In this document: positions 28,145 to 37,567 of the stretch, piece after piece | How positions within the stretch are numbered: the stretch's first letter is position 1 | How the letters are laid out: each line of letters opens with the position of its first letter | Origin: GCA-2690565 sp002457235 | GTDB lineage: Bacteria; Verrucomicrobiota; Verrucomicrobiia; Opitutales; Coraliomargaritaceae | DNA length: 64,000 nt | NCBI GenBank assembly: GCA_045565695.1 | Contig: JBJLEZ010000009.1 | Span: forward strand, 62,001 to 126,000 | Direction of reading: 5' to 3' | Notes under the pieces: generated by a model | Seen by the model: the letters and a program-made list of their open reading frames with translations, nothing else | Databases searched by the model: none | Told to the model about the DNA's origin: nothing | Position numbers and translations under genes: made by a program

Positions 28145-28699
28145 ATGAAACAAACAGACAGAATTGTTATTTTTATCATCGGTTTTACCATAGGGACATT
28201 TTTGGTTTCTATTTATTTTGAAAATAAATCGCTGAAAAAGGAACAAGCGGAGGAAAAAGTATTAGATGCATGGTCACAATTAGATGACGACGTCCCAAAG
28301 TTGCCTAATTCCCTTCCAGATGTATTTTTAAAAGGTACTTTAATCGCTTCGGGCACCTTAATCAATGAGAATGGAGAAGAGGAAAAAATTTGGATTATGG
28401 AATTCAAATCTAGCTACCCATTTGTTCGAATAGTTGAAAATATTTCTCAGGAAACACTTGAGGTGATGGCTGCCGATCAGATTTTGATACATTTGAAAGA
28501 AGGAATCGATGTGACTGATGTTCAGCCTATGCTTAAGGCCTTAGACCTTAATGTGAGAATGTTTAACCGAGATAAGAATATTATAGTTATTAGTGTACTT
28601 AACCGAGAATTAGATGCAATTCCTCAAACTATTGCCGCTCTACGCCCTTGGGAGGAATTGTTTGATTCGGCCTCTCCAGATTTTATTCAGGTAAAATAA
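28145..28699 (+). CDS. Membrane-anchored protein of unknown function
   Basis: No family recognised. Residues 6-24 (RIVIFIIGFTIGTFLVSIYF) form one membrane anchor or uncleaved signal, followed by a short charged linker (KSLKKEQAEEK) and a soluble alpha/beta domain of about 145 residues. Repeated VT/VRIVEN- and MLKALDLNVRMFN-type segments suggest two similar subdomains. It lies 83 bases upstream of tig on the same strand, but the gap could hold the tig promoter. Confidence 0.65.
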   Translation: MKQTDRIVIFIIGFTIGTFLVSIYFENKSLKKEQAEEKVLDAWSQLDDDVPKLPNSLPDVFLKGTLIASGTLINENGEEEKIWIMEFKSSYPFVRIVENISQETLEVMAADQILIHLKEGIDVTDVQPMLKALDLNVRMFNRDKNIIVISVLNRELDAIPQTIAALRPWEELFDSASPDFIQVK

Positions 28700-28782
28700 T
28701 TTTTCAAAATAGAGATTCTGAATTGACCCGGAAATCACTATTTTGTTGATTACACACTTTTTTACATCACTTAATAGAATTT

Positions 28783-30111
28783 ATGAATATTGAACAAAAA
28801 GATATTTCGCCGACTAGGAAGGCAATTTTAGTACATTTCACAGCTGAGGAAGTTTCGGCTGAGGAGGACGCTGTATTGTCTGAATTCATTCAATTTGCAA
28901 AAATACCAGGGTTTCGCCCTGGGAAAGCAAACCCTAATATGGTTCGAAAGCAATATGCTAATGAAATTAACAAGGAGCTAAAACAGCGTCTTGCGCAAAA
29001 GGCCCACGAAGAAGGGTTGGGAGATTCTGAATTCCGCATTTACAGTATTGTTGAAGTTGAAACAGGTGAGATAATCGCTGATGAAAAAGTGACAATCAAT
29101 TTTTCAGTAGATATCATACCAAAGTTTGAGCTTCCTGAATACGAGGGCGTGAATGTCAAAAGTGCTTCTACTGAAGCAGACGATAAAGAAATCGATCAGA
29201 TGATTGGTTATATCTTAGGTCAAAGAGCCGAATTTAAGCCAGTTGATAAGGTAATCGAAAAAGGTAATTATGTACAATGTGCTTACACCGGAAAGATTGG
29301 TGATACTTTAATCGAGGAAATTGCACCCAATGAGGCTATGTACGGAACTCAAAAATCAACATGGGAAGAAGCGGGCGCTGAAAATGCACCAGGAGTACCT
29401 GCTATTGTTGAAGGGTTAATTGGTATGCAGAAAGATGAAACCAAAGAAGTTGAGATGGATTTCCCTGCAGATTTCAAAGTCGAAGCTTTAGCAGGAAAAA
29501 AAGCAAGCTATGAAATTAAGGTAACTGATATTCGTGAAAAAATTCTTCCAGAAATGGATGAAGCATTTTTCGAAAGTATGCAGGTTAAAGATGAAGAAGC
29601 ATTTCGTGATCAAATTAAGGGTACGATTGAACAAAGAAAAGAAAACGAAATAGCAAACGGGAATCGTCAGCAAATTGTTGATCACTTAATACAATTTGTC
29701 ACTGTACCTTTACCTGAAAGCGGTATCCATTCCGAAAGAGAATCTATTTTAAAAGATTTTATGCAGAAAAACATGCAACAGGGGGTTTCTGCAGAAGATT
29801 TTGAAAAAAATAAAGAGGCTTTGCATGCAAGTGCTACACAAATGGCTGAGTCTCGCTTAAAATCATTTATTATTTTAGATATGATTGCAGAGAAGGAATC
29901 GATCAAAGTTGAAAACGATGATTTGAATCATGCGATTATGCAACATGCTTCAATGACAGGCCAGAAGCCAGAAGCCTTTGTTAAAGAATTAAAGAAAGAC
30001 CGTAGTAAGATTGATGCTATGCAAAGGGATATCAAAATTGGTAAAACTTTGAATTTTTTAATGGATAAGGCTGAAATTACAATTGAAGAGAAATCTGAGT
30101 CAAAGGATTGA
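28783..30111 (+). CDS. tig: Trigger factor
   Basis: Ribosome-bound chaperone and peptidyl-prolyl isomerase. The N-terminal ribosome-binding domain has FIQFAKIPGFRPGKANPNMVRKQY, a variant of the GFRxGKxP signature with Asn before Pro. The FKBP-like domain (about residues 160-245) contains GNYVQCAYTGKIGDTLIEE, and the C-terminal arm domain is helical. Length 442 is normal. It heads the conserved order tig-clpP-clpX. Confidence 0.95.
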   Translation: MNIEQKDISPTRKAILVHFTAEEVSAEEDAVLSEFIQFAKIPGFRPGKANPNMVRKQYANEINKELKQRLAQKAHEEGLGDSEFRIYSIVEVETGEIIADEKVTINFSVDIIPKFELPEYEGVNVKSASTEADDKEIDQMIGYILGQRAEFKPVDKVIEKGNYVQCAYTGKIGDTLIEEIAPNEAMYGTQKSTWEEAGAENAPGVPAIVEGLIGMQKDETKEVEMDFPADFKVEALAGKKASYEIKVTDIREKILPEMDEAFFESMQVKDEEAFRDQIKGTIEQRKENEIANGNRQQIVDHLIQFVTVPLPESGIHSERESILKDFMQKNMQQGVSAEDFEKNKEALHASATQMAESRLKSFIILDMIAEKESIKVENDDLNHAIMQHASMTGQKPEAFVKELKKDRSKIDAMQRDIKIGKTLNFLMDKAEITIEEKSESKD

Positions 30112-30180
30112 GATTTTTATTAAGTTGATTTATTCTTAAGCTTTTCTTCAAATTATAACATATTAAAAAAAGGATTTATT

Positions 30181-30771
30181 GTGAGTTATGTTCCATTACC
30201 AACTGTCTATGAGCGCGAAGGTCGTACTGAACGTGCATGGGATATCTATAGCCGCTTACTGAGAGACCGCATCATCTTTATTGGCACTCCTATAAATGAT
30301 TTTGTTGCCAATGCAGTTATTGCTCAAATGCTTTTTCTGCAAATGGAAGATGCTAAAAAAGATATCAGTTTATACATAAATTCACCCGGTGGCAGCGTGA
30401 CTGACGGGATGGCTATTTATGATACAATGCAGTTTTTAAAATGTGATATTGTAACTTATTGTGTCGGTCAGGCAGCTAGTATGTCTACTTTGTTACTGGC
30501 CGCAGGAACTCCTGGTAAGCGGTTTGCTTTACCTAATAGCCGTGTGATGATGCATCAACCTTCTGGAGGCGCCACTGGTCAAACTTCTGATATATCGATT
30601 GCAGCTAAAGAGATTGTTCGTTGGAGAGAGCGTATGAACGAATTAATTGCTTTCCACACAAATAAAACGAAAGAAGCAGTTGAGGCAGATTCAGATCGTG
30701 ATTTTTATCTTACTGCAGACGAGGCAGTTGATTACGGTATTGTTGATAAGGTAATTCGTAAGGATTCGTAA
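30181..30771 (+). CDS. clpP: ATP-dependent Clp protease proteolytic subunit
   Basis: Serine peptidase of ClpXP and ClpCP. The triad is S100 (GQAASM), H125 (MMHQPSGG) and D174. Length 196 is normal. The start is GTG at 30181, supported by an AAAGGA element 7 bases upstream, one of the few clear Shine-Dalgarno sequences in the window. It lies 16 bases before clpX. Its other unfoldase partner, ClpC, is encoded at the right edge. Confidence 0.97.
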   Translation: MSYVPLPTVYEREGRTERAWDIYSRLLRDRIIFIGTPINDFVANAVIAQMLFLQMEDAKKDISLYINSPGGSVTDGMAIYDTMQFLKCDIVTYCVGQAASMSTLLLAAGTPGKRFALPNSRVMMHQPSGGATGQTSDISIAAKEIVRWRERMNELIAFHTNKTKEAVEADSDRDFYLTADEAVDYGIVDKVIRKDS

Positions 30772-30786
30772 AAATACTACAAGACA

Positions 30787-32118
30787 ATGACCTATTCTAG
30801 CCGAACTTCATTTTGCTCTTTTTGTAAAAAAAGTCACGACGAAGTCAATCGCATGATTGCAGGTCTCGAGGGTGCGCAAATATGTGATAGTTGTGTCGAA
30901 ATTTGTAAAACAATTATTGATCGAGAGAATACTGATGATGTGAAACCTGAAGCAGATACGGCTCAGGAAAAACCGTTCAAATTACTCAAACCGAATGAAA
31001 TCAAAGCTTATTTGGATGAACACATAATTGGGCAAGAGTACGCTAAAAAGACGCTTTCTGTAGCTGTTTATAATCACTATAAACGCTTGTTAGATGAAAA
31101 GAAAATTGTTTCTGAGAATTCTTTATCTAAGGTTAATAAATCTCTTGCTGATGTCTCTATCGAGAAAAGCAATATTTTGCTTCTCGGTCCAACAGGAAGC
31201 GGTAAAACTCATTTGGCTCGAACATTAGCGAATATCTTAGACGTGCCATTTGCTATTGCTGATGCAACTACTTTAACAGAAGCAGGGTATGTCGGTGAAG
31301 ACGTAGAGAATATTGTATTACGACTTTTGCAAGCAGCTGAATATAATGTAGATCGCGCCTTATCGGGAATTATATATGTCGATGAAATTGATAAAATTGG
31401 TCGGAAAACGGACAATGTTTCTATCACCCGAGATGTATCTGGTGAAGGTGTACAACAGGCATTACTGAAAATACTAGAAGGAACTGTTTGTAATGTGCCA
31501 CCACAAGGCGGACGAAAACATCCAAATCAAGAATATATTCAATTAGACACTTCAAATATTTTATTTATTTGTGGGGGCGCTTTTGTCGATTTAGAAGAAA
31601 TTGTTGGTCGTAGAGTAGGCAATCAATCAATCGGGTTTAAATCTATTGCAGGCATTGATGAGGCGCATAAAGTGAGTGAAATATTGAAAAATACAGAGCC
31701 TGAAGATTTAGTACAATTTGGATTAATTCCTGAGTTCATTGGTCGATTACCGATGATGGCTGTATTGAATCCATTAACTCAGGAAGACTTAGAGCATGTC
31801 TTATTATCTACAAAAAACTCCATAGTAAAACAGTTTTCAAAGCTTTTCTCTATGGAGGGGATTCAGTTACGTTTTTCTAAGACAGCAATCAAATCGATTG
31901 CAGATAAAGCTATTGCATTAAAAACTGGTGCTCGTGCTTTACGTTCAATAATGGAAAAAATAATGCTCGATATTATGTATGAAATTCCAAGTTTAGAAGG
32001 TGTCACCGAAGTGCAAATCAGCTCGGCTGTGATTGAAGGTAAGGGAAAGCCTAAAATTAAATTTAAGAATAAAGTAACGAAGACTAAAGAAAAGGTCGAT
32101 AAGAAGAGTGCAGCATAA
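30787..32118 (+). CDS. clpX: ATP-dependent Clp protease ATP-binding subunit ClpX
   Basis: Unfolds substrates for ClpP. The N-terminal C4 zinc-binding domain is intact (C10, C13, C33, C36), followed by the AAA+ module with Walker A GPTGSGKTHLA, Walker B YVDEIDKIG, the pore-loop GYVGEDVE and the IGF-type loop in NQSIGFKS, which docks onto ClpP. The GAR-type sensor 2 is in KTGARALRSIME. Length 443 is normal; the C-terminus is lysine-rich. The stop overlaps the next gene's start (TAATG). Confidence 0.97.
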   Translation: MTYSSRTSFCSFCKKSHDEVNRMIAGLEGAQICDSCVEICKTIIDRENTDDVKPEADTAQEKPFKLLKPNEIKAYLDEHIIGQEYAKKTLSVAVYNHYKRLLDEKKIVSENSLSKVNKSLADVSIEKSNILLLGPTGSGKTHLARTLANILDVPFAIADATTLTEAGYVGEDVENIVLRLLQAAEYNVDRALSGIIYVDEIDKIGRKTDNVSITRDVSGEGVQQALLKILEGTVCNVPPQGGRKHPNQEYIQLDTSNILFICGGAFVDLEEIVGRRVGNQSIGFKSIAGIDEAHKVSEILKNTEPEDLVQFGLIPEFIGRLPMMAVLNPLTQEDLEHVLLSTKNSIVKQFSKLFSMEGIQLRFSKTAIKSIADKAIALKTGARALRSIMEKIMLDIMYEIPSLEGVTEVQISSAVIEGKGKPKIKFKNKVTKTKEKVDKKSAA

Positions 32119-32930
32119 TGAATCGAAATCTATGCCTATCATTAATATTCTTCTTTTTCTATTCTAGTCTATCGGCTGATAGTGCTTCCAGAATACTTGT
32201 CTATTCTTGGTCTAGCGAAGATTACGTCCGAAATGTAGATGACTCAGGGAAACCGCTACCCGAAATTTGTGCTTTTTTGGAAGGAAATTACTATCCAGAA
32301 GTCACTCAAAGTGAGATCGCGGTAGAGCCAGTTAGTTTTGAAACGGTGATTGAAATTTTGGCGCCTGAGATGATGAAACAAAATTTCATTCTCGATCAAC
32401 CTCCTGAAACAGTTGATTTCATACTTTTAGTCAATTGGGGCTTTACGGAAGAAGTTAATGATGATTACGAATTTATGGATCAAGAAATGATTGTTATCGA
32501 TCTAGATGATGGTATGCAAACAACACAAATGGTGGATGTTGGTTCTACCAATAGCTTTTCTACTGTAGGGGGTGATAATGCCAAATTGATAGGAGCTATG
32601 AAAATGTCTGAGCTTTATCCATATTCTTTTAAAAGACGCTTATTACTAGAGGCCTCCGAAGAAAAACGTCTCTTTGTAAATGTAACTGCTTTTGAGAAGG
32701 CCCATCTCCAAAATAAATCAGAAGAGGATACTTTAAAGGCTTCATGGATTACTTTTTTCAGCATTCCTTTTTATAATATCGAAGTAGCCGATGCAGTTCA
32801 GGCTATTTCAGAAATGGCTAGTCGCCATATGGGCTATGATTGGGATACGCCTTCATTTATCGACTACAATGATAAAAAATTTGATACTACACCAGATGCT
32901 TTAGAATTTATAAGCGTAGAAGGGGAGTAA
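32118..32930 (+). CDS. Exported protein of unknown function, coupled to clpX
   Basis: Not recognised. Residues 1-20 are a signal peptide (MNRNLCLSLIFFFFYSSLSA). The mature protein is acidic, with ILVYSWSSEDYVRN near its start, FILLVNWGFTEE in the middle (a beta strand followed by an acidic loop) and a C-terminal DAVQAISEMASRHMGYDW helix. The start codon shares a base with the clpX stop (TAATG), so expression is coupled to the tig-clpP-clpX run. It may be an envelope protein regulated together with quality control; this is inference. Confidence 0.7.
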   Translation: MNRNLCLSLIFFFFYSSLSADSASRILVYSWSSEDYVRNVDDSGKPLPEICAFLEGNYYPEVTQSEIAVEPVSFETVIEILAPEMMKQNFILDQPPETVDFILLVNWGFTEEVNDDYEFMDQEMIVIDLDDGMQTTQMVDVGSTNSFSTVGGDNAKLIGAMKMSELYPYSFKRRLLLEASEEKRLFVNVTAFEKAHLQNKSEEDTLKASWITFFSIPFYNIEVADAVQAISEMASRHMGYDWDTPSFIDYNDKKFDTTPDALEFISVEGE

Positions 32931-32974
32931 GTAATCACTGTTTTTTCAATTTAAGATCTAGGCACGTTTCAAGA

Positions 32975-33436
32975 TCATTGCAAAATTAGATAGTCTGGAA
33001 GCGATGCTTCCTGATGAATGAGTTTCATGGCATCTTGTTCGCCCTGTCGCATAGTTTTAATCGTATCTTCATTTTTATCATCAAACCCGAATAAGTGGAG
33101 CCATCCATGAATTAAATATAGTGTGATTTCATGGCTAATAGATGTTCTAAATGCTTTTGAATTTTTGATAGCCTCATCAATTGAAATACAAATTTCACCG
33201 ACTGATTCAAAGCTTGGATTCCCAGGAAATGTTATAACATCAGTTGAGCTAGGATTCCCTAAAAATGATTCGTGTAATTTTTTGATAGAAGCATCATCGA
33301 CAAAGGCAATTGATAAAGTTCCAGGATGCAGTTTAAACTGAGATGCTTCTAAGATGGAGCAAATAGCTTGGGTTCGATCATGAGGATCTTTTAACTTACC
33401 GTATTGATTGTGTATTTCTATTTCAATTTTGCCCAT
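32975..33436 (-). CDS. ybeY: Endoribonuclease YbeY (16S rRNA maturation)
   Basis: Single-strand-specific RNase acting in 16S rRNA 3'-end maturation and quality control. The family motif is HGWLHLFGFDD: H110 and H114 are zinc ligands, while the third position is D120 rather than the usual His. Asp at this place also occurs in YbeY proteins of some Bacteroidota-type lineages, so activity is likely kept. The NPSSTDVITFP segment is typical. It lies 25 bases downstream of pgpH and probably shares its transcript, the common genomic pairing. Confidence 0.92.
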   Translation of the reverse strand: MGKIEIEIHNQYGKLKDPHDRTQAICSILEASQFKLHPGTLSIAFVDDASIKKLHESFLGNPSSTDVITFPGNPSFESVGEICISIDEAIKNSKAFRTSISHEITLYLIHGWLHLFGFDDKNEDTIKTMRQGEQDAMKLIHQEASLPDYLILQ

Positions 33437-33461
33437 GAGTGAATCTCATAAATTAGCGTGA

Positions 33462-35807
33462 CTAATTGCCAGACTCTAAATCAGAGTCTTTCGGATATTC
33501 AATTCTTGAATGAAGCATATTAAGTAATGTTCGTGTAAAACTCACCTTGATTGAATCTAGCTCTTTGAAAGTCAAAGGGCATTCATCGAGTTGCCCATCT
33601 TTAATTCGACTTTCTAGAATAGAATCAATCATTTCTTCAATTGACGGTTGGGTAATCTTTTTCAAAGAACGACTAGCTGCTTCAACAGCATCAGCAAAGA
33701 AGATAATAGCACTTTCTTTGAATCTAGGTTTGGGTCCATCGTATCGGTAAGTCGATTGGTGAATCCGGTGATTCCCTTGCGCTTCTTGTGACTGATTTGA
33801 ATCATTGTGAGCCTCTGAATTTCTCTGTTTTTGTGCTTGGTGGTAAAAGTATTTAATCAGACTTGTTCCATGGTGCTGTTGTATCACATCAATAATGACT
33901 TTTGGTAATTTTTCCTGTTTCGCTATTTCAACGCCTTCTTTCACATGGGCTTTAATTACAAGTGCACTCATGGATGGGTTTTTTTCTTCATGGGGATTAG
34001 CCCCTCTTTGGTTTTCTGAAAAATATTCAGGCTTTACTAGTTTGCCAATATCATGAAAGAGACAGCAAACACGGCATAAGAGTGGATTTGATCCTATGAC
34101 GGCAGCTGCGTTTTCGGATAAGTTGGCTACCATTAAGCTATGATGATAAGTGCCCGGAGCTTCTATTTGCATTTTTCGCAAAATAGGGTGGTTGAAATCG
34201 GTTAATTCTAACAGGGTAATACTTGTGGTGATTTTAAATATTTGTTCAAAAGTTGATAAAAGACCTACTACTGTAATACCTGTGAAAAATCCTATACTTA
34301 TAGAGCAAATAATCTGTTGGGAAATTAAGGCGATAGAACTATCGTTGAGCAATGAAATGATAGCGTAACATAGGGCAGAAGTGAGTCCAGTGAATAGACC
34401 GGCTTGTATAAGTTTGGAACGATTACGTATTCTAAATGAAGAATAGACTCCAACAATACTCGGCAAAAATGTGATCAATAATTGTTCGAGTGAGTTATCG
34501 AATCCTAAGCAAAATAATACGGAGATCATTAGTGCTGTGAGAATGCCTGGCATCGATCCTACTAGTACGGCTGTCAATATGGGAGCAAGTGCTATAGGAA
34601 GTAAGTTGGGTAAAACTGCGAGGAGTGCTTCATTGTTATTTAACAGTACACTGCCTAATTCTAATATAAGTCTAAATAAAATTAAATTTAAAACAATGGA
34701 TACTCCAGAAACAGCTAAGGTAGTAATTCTTTTTGAATCATCTTTTAAACTGTAACGGATGAATAAGTAAGCGATGATTAAAAGTATAAGAGTAAGGAAA
34801 GAACGCTTGATAAATAATTCATTAAAAAACAAATTATCACCTTTCAAAGTATCTTCAGCGAGCTCGTATGCCTTTATTTTTTCAATTTCTAATAAGCTGA
34901 TTTGCTGCCCTGGGGTGATTAAAGTATCACCTTGTTCAAATGTATAAACTACCGGCTCCATTGCATCGACAGCATCGTTAATTGAAGTCTTTGTTTTAGA
35001 TTCACTAAAAACTAAATTTGGTTTCAGACCAGATTCGAAAATTGCGAATAAAGTTTGAGCAATGTCCTCATCCTTTGTAATGTTGCTAATTTCTTCTTTA
35101 AGCAATGATAAGGCATCTTCATAGACGATAGGAGAAACTGTAGTTCCATTTAATTCTGAGACTTCTGATATGCTAAATAGTGTATTTTGATTATTTAAAT
35201 TACCGTTGATAGATTGATCATAAATCCCTACGTCATAGAGACGGTTCAACACGGAGAAGGTTTCTTTGATAAATTTAGACCGATCCTTTGTAGAAGTATT
35301 CTCAAAAAGCCCCTCGATTAATTGAAAATCGAATGTTTGAAAATTCCCTAGCTCGTTTTTGTCAAAATTAACATTTAAATATTCGGCAAATCCTGGCTTT
35401 TGATCTTCTTCAATTTTTGAAGCTTCTGATTTGAATTTTTTATAGACTGTTAATATAGAGTCTATGAAGGTCGAAAATTCATTATAAGCATCCTGGTTTT
35501 TATCAAAAATTGGAGGTGTTTTAGCACGTATGAGCTTAGCTTTCTCTTCTGTGGCAATATCGCTTAAATAGCTAAAAGCAAATTCTGCAACAACTCGCTC
35601 TTTAGCATATTCCTTGAGGATGAGTGTTCTTGGCTCATTAGTTTTTCCCAGAAAGCTTATTGTTAAAACTACAAGACCAAAGGCAAAAAAACAAGCGAGC
35701 TCTATGACATCCTTGGTTCGTATTTTTTGGATGAAGCTAATTAGATTGGATGAGTTTCGCTTGTGTGACTTTGATCCTTTTTTCGTACCTGTTTTTTTTT
35801 GTACCAT
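33462..35807 (-). CDS. pgpH: PgpH-type 7TM-HD membrane phosphohydrolase (c-di-AMP phosphodiesterase family)
   Basis: Membrane HD-domain protein; characterised members hydrolyse cyclic di-AMP. Order: short basic cytoplasmic N-terminus, one membrane segment (about 35-55), an extracytoplasmic 7TMR-HDED domain (about 60-335, starting with VVAEFAFSYLSD), a seven-helix membrane domain (about 345-540), and a cytoplasmic HD domain with HSLMVANLSENAA, the HD pair in LFHDIGKLVKPEYF, HVKEGVEIA and QQHHGTSL. Length 781 fits. It is followed by ybeY, 25 bases away. No c-di-AMP cyclase is in the window. Confidence 0.9.
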   Translation of the reverse strand: MVQKKTGTKKGSKSHKRNSSNLISFIQKIRTKDVIELACFFAFGLVVLTISFLGKTNEPRTLILKEYAKERVVAEFAFSYLSDIATEEKAKLIRAKTPPIFDKNQDAYNEFSTFIDSILTVYKKFKSEASKIEEDQKPGFAEYLNVNFDKNELGNFQTFDFQLIEGLFENTSTKDRSKFIKETFSVLNRLYDVGIYDQSINGNLNNQNTLFSISEVSELNGTTVSPIVYEDALSLLKEEISNITKDEDIAQTLFAIFESGLKPNLVFSESKTKTSINDAVDAMEPVVYTFEQGDTLITPGQQISLLEIEKIKAYELAEDTLKGDNLFFNELFIKRSFLTLILLIIAYLFIRYSLKDDSKRITTLAVSGVSIVLNLILFRLILELGSVLLNNNEALLAVLPNLLPIALAPILTAVLVGSMPGILTALMISVLFCLGFDNSLEQLLITFLPSIVGVYSSFRIRNRSKLIQAGLFTGLTSALCYAIISLLNDSSIALISQQIICSISIGFFTGITVVGLLSTFEQIFKITTSITLLELTDFNHPILRKMQIEAPGTYHHSLMVANLSENAAAVIGSNPLLCRVCCLFHDIGKLVKPEYFSENQRGANPHEEKNPSMSALVIKAHVKEGVEIAKQEKLPKVIIDVIQQHHGTSLIKYFYHQAQKQRNSEAHNDSNQSQEAQGNHRIHQSTYRYDGPKPRFKESAIIFFADAVEAASRSLKKITQPSIEEMIDSILESRIKDGQLDECPLTFKELDSIKVSFTRTLLNMLHSRIEYPKDSDLESGN

Positions 35808-35906
35808 ACTTTATGAATATAAGGTGGGAAACGATAAGCTTATGAGCTTATTTACATATTGCGGTTCTTTTTAGGACTCGTCTACAGTTTTTTAAAGATT
35901 TGTTTT

Positions 35907-36410
35907 TTAACAATATTTTTTTAATTGCTTCCACATTTCATCAATAGACTCTGGTAATACTCTTGTATTTGAAATTACAGGCATGAAATTATGATCACCT
36001 TCCCAGCGGGGTACAACGTGGCAGTGTAAATGTTTTGGAATACCTGCTCCTGCTGCTTTCCCTAGATTGAAGCCAATATTAAATCCATTTGGGCTTAATG
36101 CTTGGCTTAATAGAGATTTAGATTTTATTAAAAATTTCATGAATTCTTTCTGTTCATGCTCATTCAAATCAGAGATATCTGAAACTTCTCGATAAGGTAG
36201 TACAAGAATATGCCCTGCATTATAAGGGTAAAGATTAAGCAAAATACAAGTATGGTCGCCTTTGACTAGTATGTAGTGCTTTGATTCATCTGCATCTTTT
36301 AGATTGGCAAAAGGATTGGAGGAATTGGAATTCTTACTATTCGCTTTTATATAAGGCATGCGCCAGTAAGCGTGTAAGCGTTCTGTAGGTGAATGGCTTT
36401 CTGAATCCAT
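35907..36410 (-). CDS. HIT-family nucleotide hydrolase/transferase
   Basis: The histidine-triad motif HLHCHVVPRW holds the catalytic histidine; upstream NLYPYNAGHILVLPYREV and GFNIGFNLGKAAGAGIP are typical of the Ap4A phosphorylase-like (AppA/HIT) branch. Size 167 fits. Substrates of the family are dinucleoside polyphosphates or nucleoside phosphoramidates; the sequence does not choose between them. It is divergent from the exosortase gene, 101 bases between starts. Confidence 0.9.
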   Translation of the reverse strand: MDSESHSPTERLHAYWRMPYIKANSKNSNSSNPFANLKDADESKHYILVKGDHTCILLNLYPYNAGHILVLPYREVSDISDLNEHEQKEFMKFLIKSKSLLSQALSPNGFNIGFNLGKAAGAGIPKHLHCHVVPRWEGDHNFMPVISNTRVLPESIDEMWKQLKKYC

Positions 36411-36511
36411 AAATGTAAATAATTAAACTCATTAATACTATAAAGGGAAGATTGTGAGTTTTTCGAGACTAATATTGACGATAAGCAGGTCATTATTATT
36501 AAATTACCTTT

Positions 36512-37540
36512 ATGTCGCAAAATAGTGATAAAATTAGCCTCAAAGATTTTCCAAAATCATTCATTTCGGTGATTGTTTTGATTATCTTTTTAGCAGTCTT
36601 TATGATATGGGACCAATCCTACTGGTGGGAATCACGTGATGAATATAGCTTTGGCTATTTGGTGCCTTTGTTTGCTCTTTATGTGATTTATGATCGCAAG
36701 GAATTAATTTTATCACTTTTAACTAAAGTGGATGGTAGTAGTTCGGCTGATCAGAAGGCAAATGGACTATGGATTTGTAACTTTATTGCACTGTCTGGTT
36801 TTATAGCTGGGGTATTCCTATATTTAGTTGGCGGTCTTTTGAGAGTTGCGACCATGCCGCAAAACCCTGCTACCTTAGCAATTTCAATGGGCTTTGCTTT
36901 AATGCTATTATCTTCGGTATTTATTTTTTCTTCTGAAACGATTTATGAAGAAAAAATAGTTTTAAAAAATCGGCTAAAGCTAACTTTTTTATTTTTGTTT
37001 CCAGCACTGATTTGGCTAATTTCTGCTCCATTGGTATCTGTTTTAGAAACAAAAATTCGTGTGTTTTTATTAACTCAAGTCACAATCATTGTTTTTACTT
37101 TAATGGACTTTCTTGGATTTGAAATCGAACGTCAGGGAAATGTTCTTGTTTTGCCAAAGGGTGTAGTTGGAGTAGAAGAGGCTTGTTCTGGAATTCGTTC
37201 ATTAACTGCCTGTTTATTTGCAGGGTCATTCCTAGCGTCTGTTTACTTAAGCAAGTTTTGGAAAAAAATTGTTTTAGTTTTGATGGCAATGGTTTTTGCA
37301 GTATTGACCAATCTTTTCCGAAGTGGATTTTTGACATTATGGGCCTATTTTTATGGTTCAGAAGCAATTAATGATCACTGGGTACTCCCAATAATTGGTG
37401 ATATAGGGAGTGTTCATGATGTTATGGGAATGGCTGTTTTGCTCCTTACGACTATTGGTTTATTGTGCTTATTACCTATATTGAATTTTGATTTGAATAA
37501 ATTCTTAAATAAGCTGGCTGATACTGATAGTTCGAAATAA
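36512..37540 (+). CDS. Exosortase (PEP-CTERM processing transpeptidase)
   Basis: Inner-membrane cysteine protease-like enzyme that cleaves PEP-CTERM proteins and attaches them to an exopolysaccharide-type partner. The protein is mostly hydrophobic, with about eight membrane segments, and shows the three catalytic positions of the family: C225 in EEACSGIRSL, R270 in NLFRSG and H302 in SVHDVMGM. Length 342 is that of a core exosortase without the C-terminal EpsI domain. The gene lies alone between a HIT gene and glgA, not in an exopolysaccharide cluster. The only substrate candidate in the window is the broken PEP-CTERM gene at 3282-4399. A subtype cannot be assigned. Confidence 0.92.
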   Translation: MSQNSDKISLKDFPKSFISVIVLIIFLAVFMIWDQSYWWESRDEYSFGYLVPLFALYVIYDRKELILSLLTKVDGSSSADQKANGLWICNFIALSGFIAGVFLYLVGGLLRVATMPQNPATLAISMGFALMLLSSVFIFSSETIYEEKIVLKNRLKLTFLFLFPALIWLISAPLVSVLETKIRVFLLTQVTIIVFTLMDFLGFEIERQGNVLVLPKGVVGVEEACSGIRSLTACLFAGSFLASVYLSKFWKKIVLVLMAMVFAVLTNLFRSGFLTLWAYFYGSEAINDHWVLPIIGDIGSVHDVMGMAVLLLTTIGLLCLLPILNFDLNKFLNKLADTDSSK

Positions 37541-37567
37541 TTCTTCTGAATATAAATCGCATTATAA

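Noticed and set aside
32975..33436. YbeY inactivated by loss of the third zinc histidine
   Set aside because: Asp at this place is found in other lineages' YbeY and can bind zinc, so it is not evidence for inactivation.
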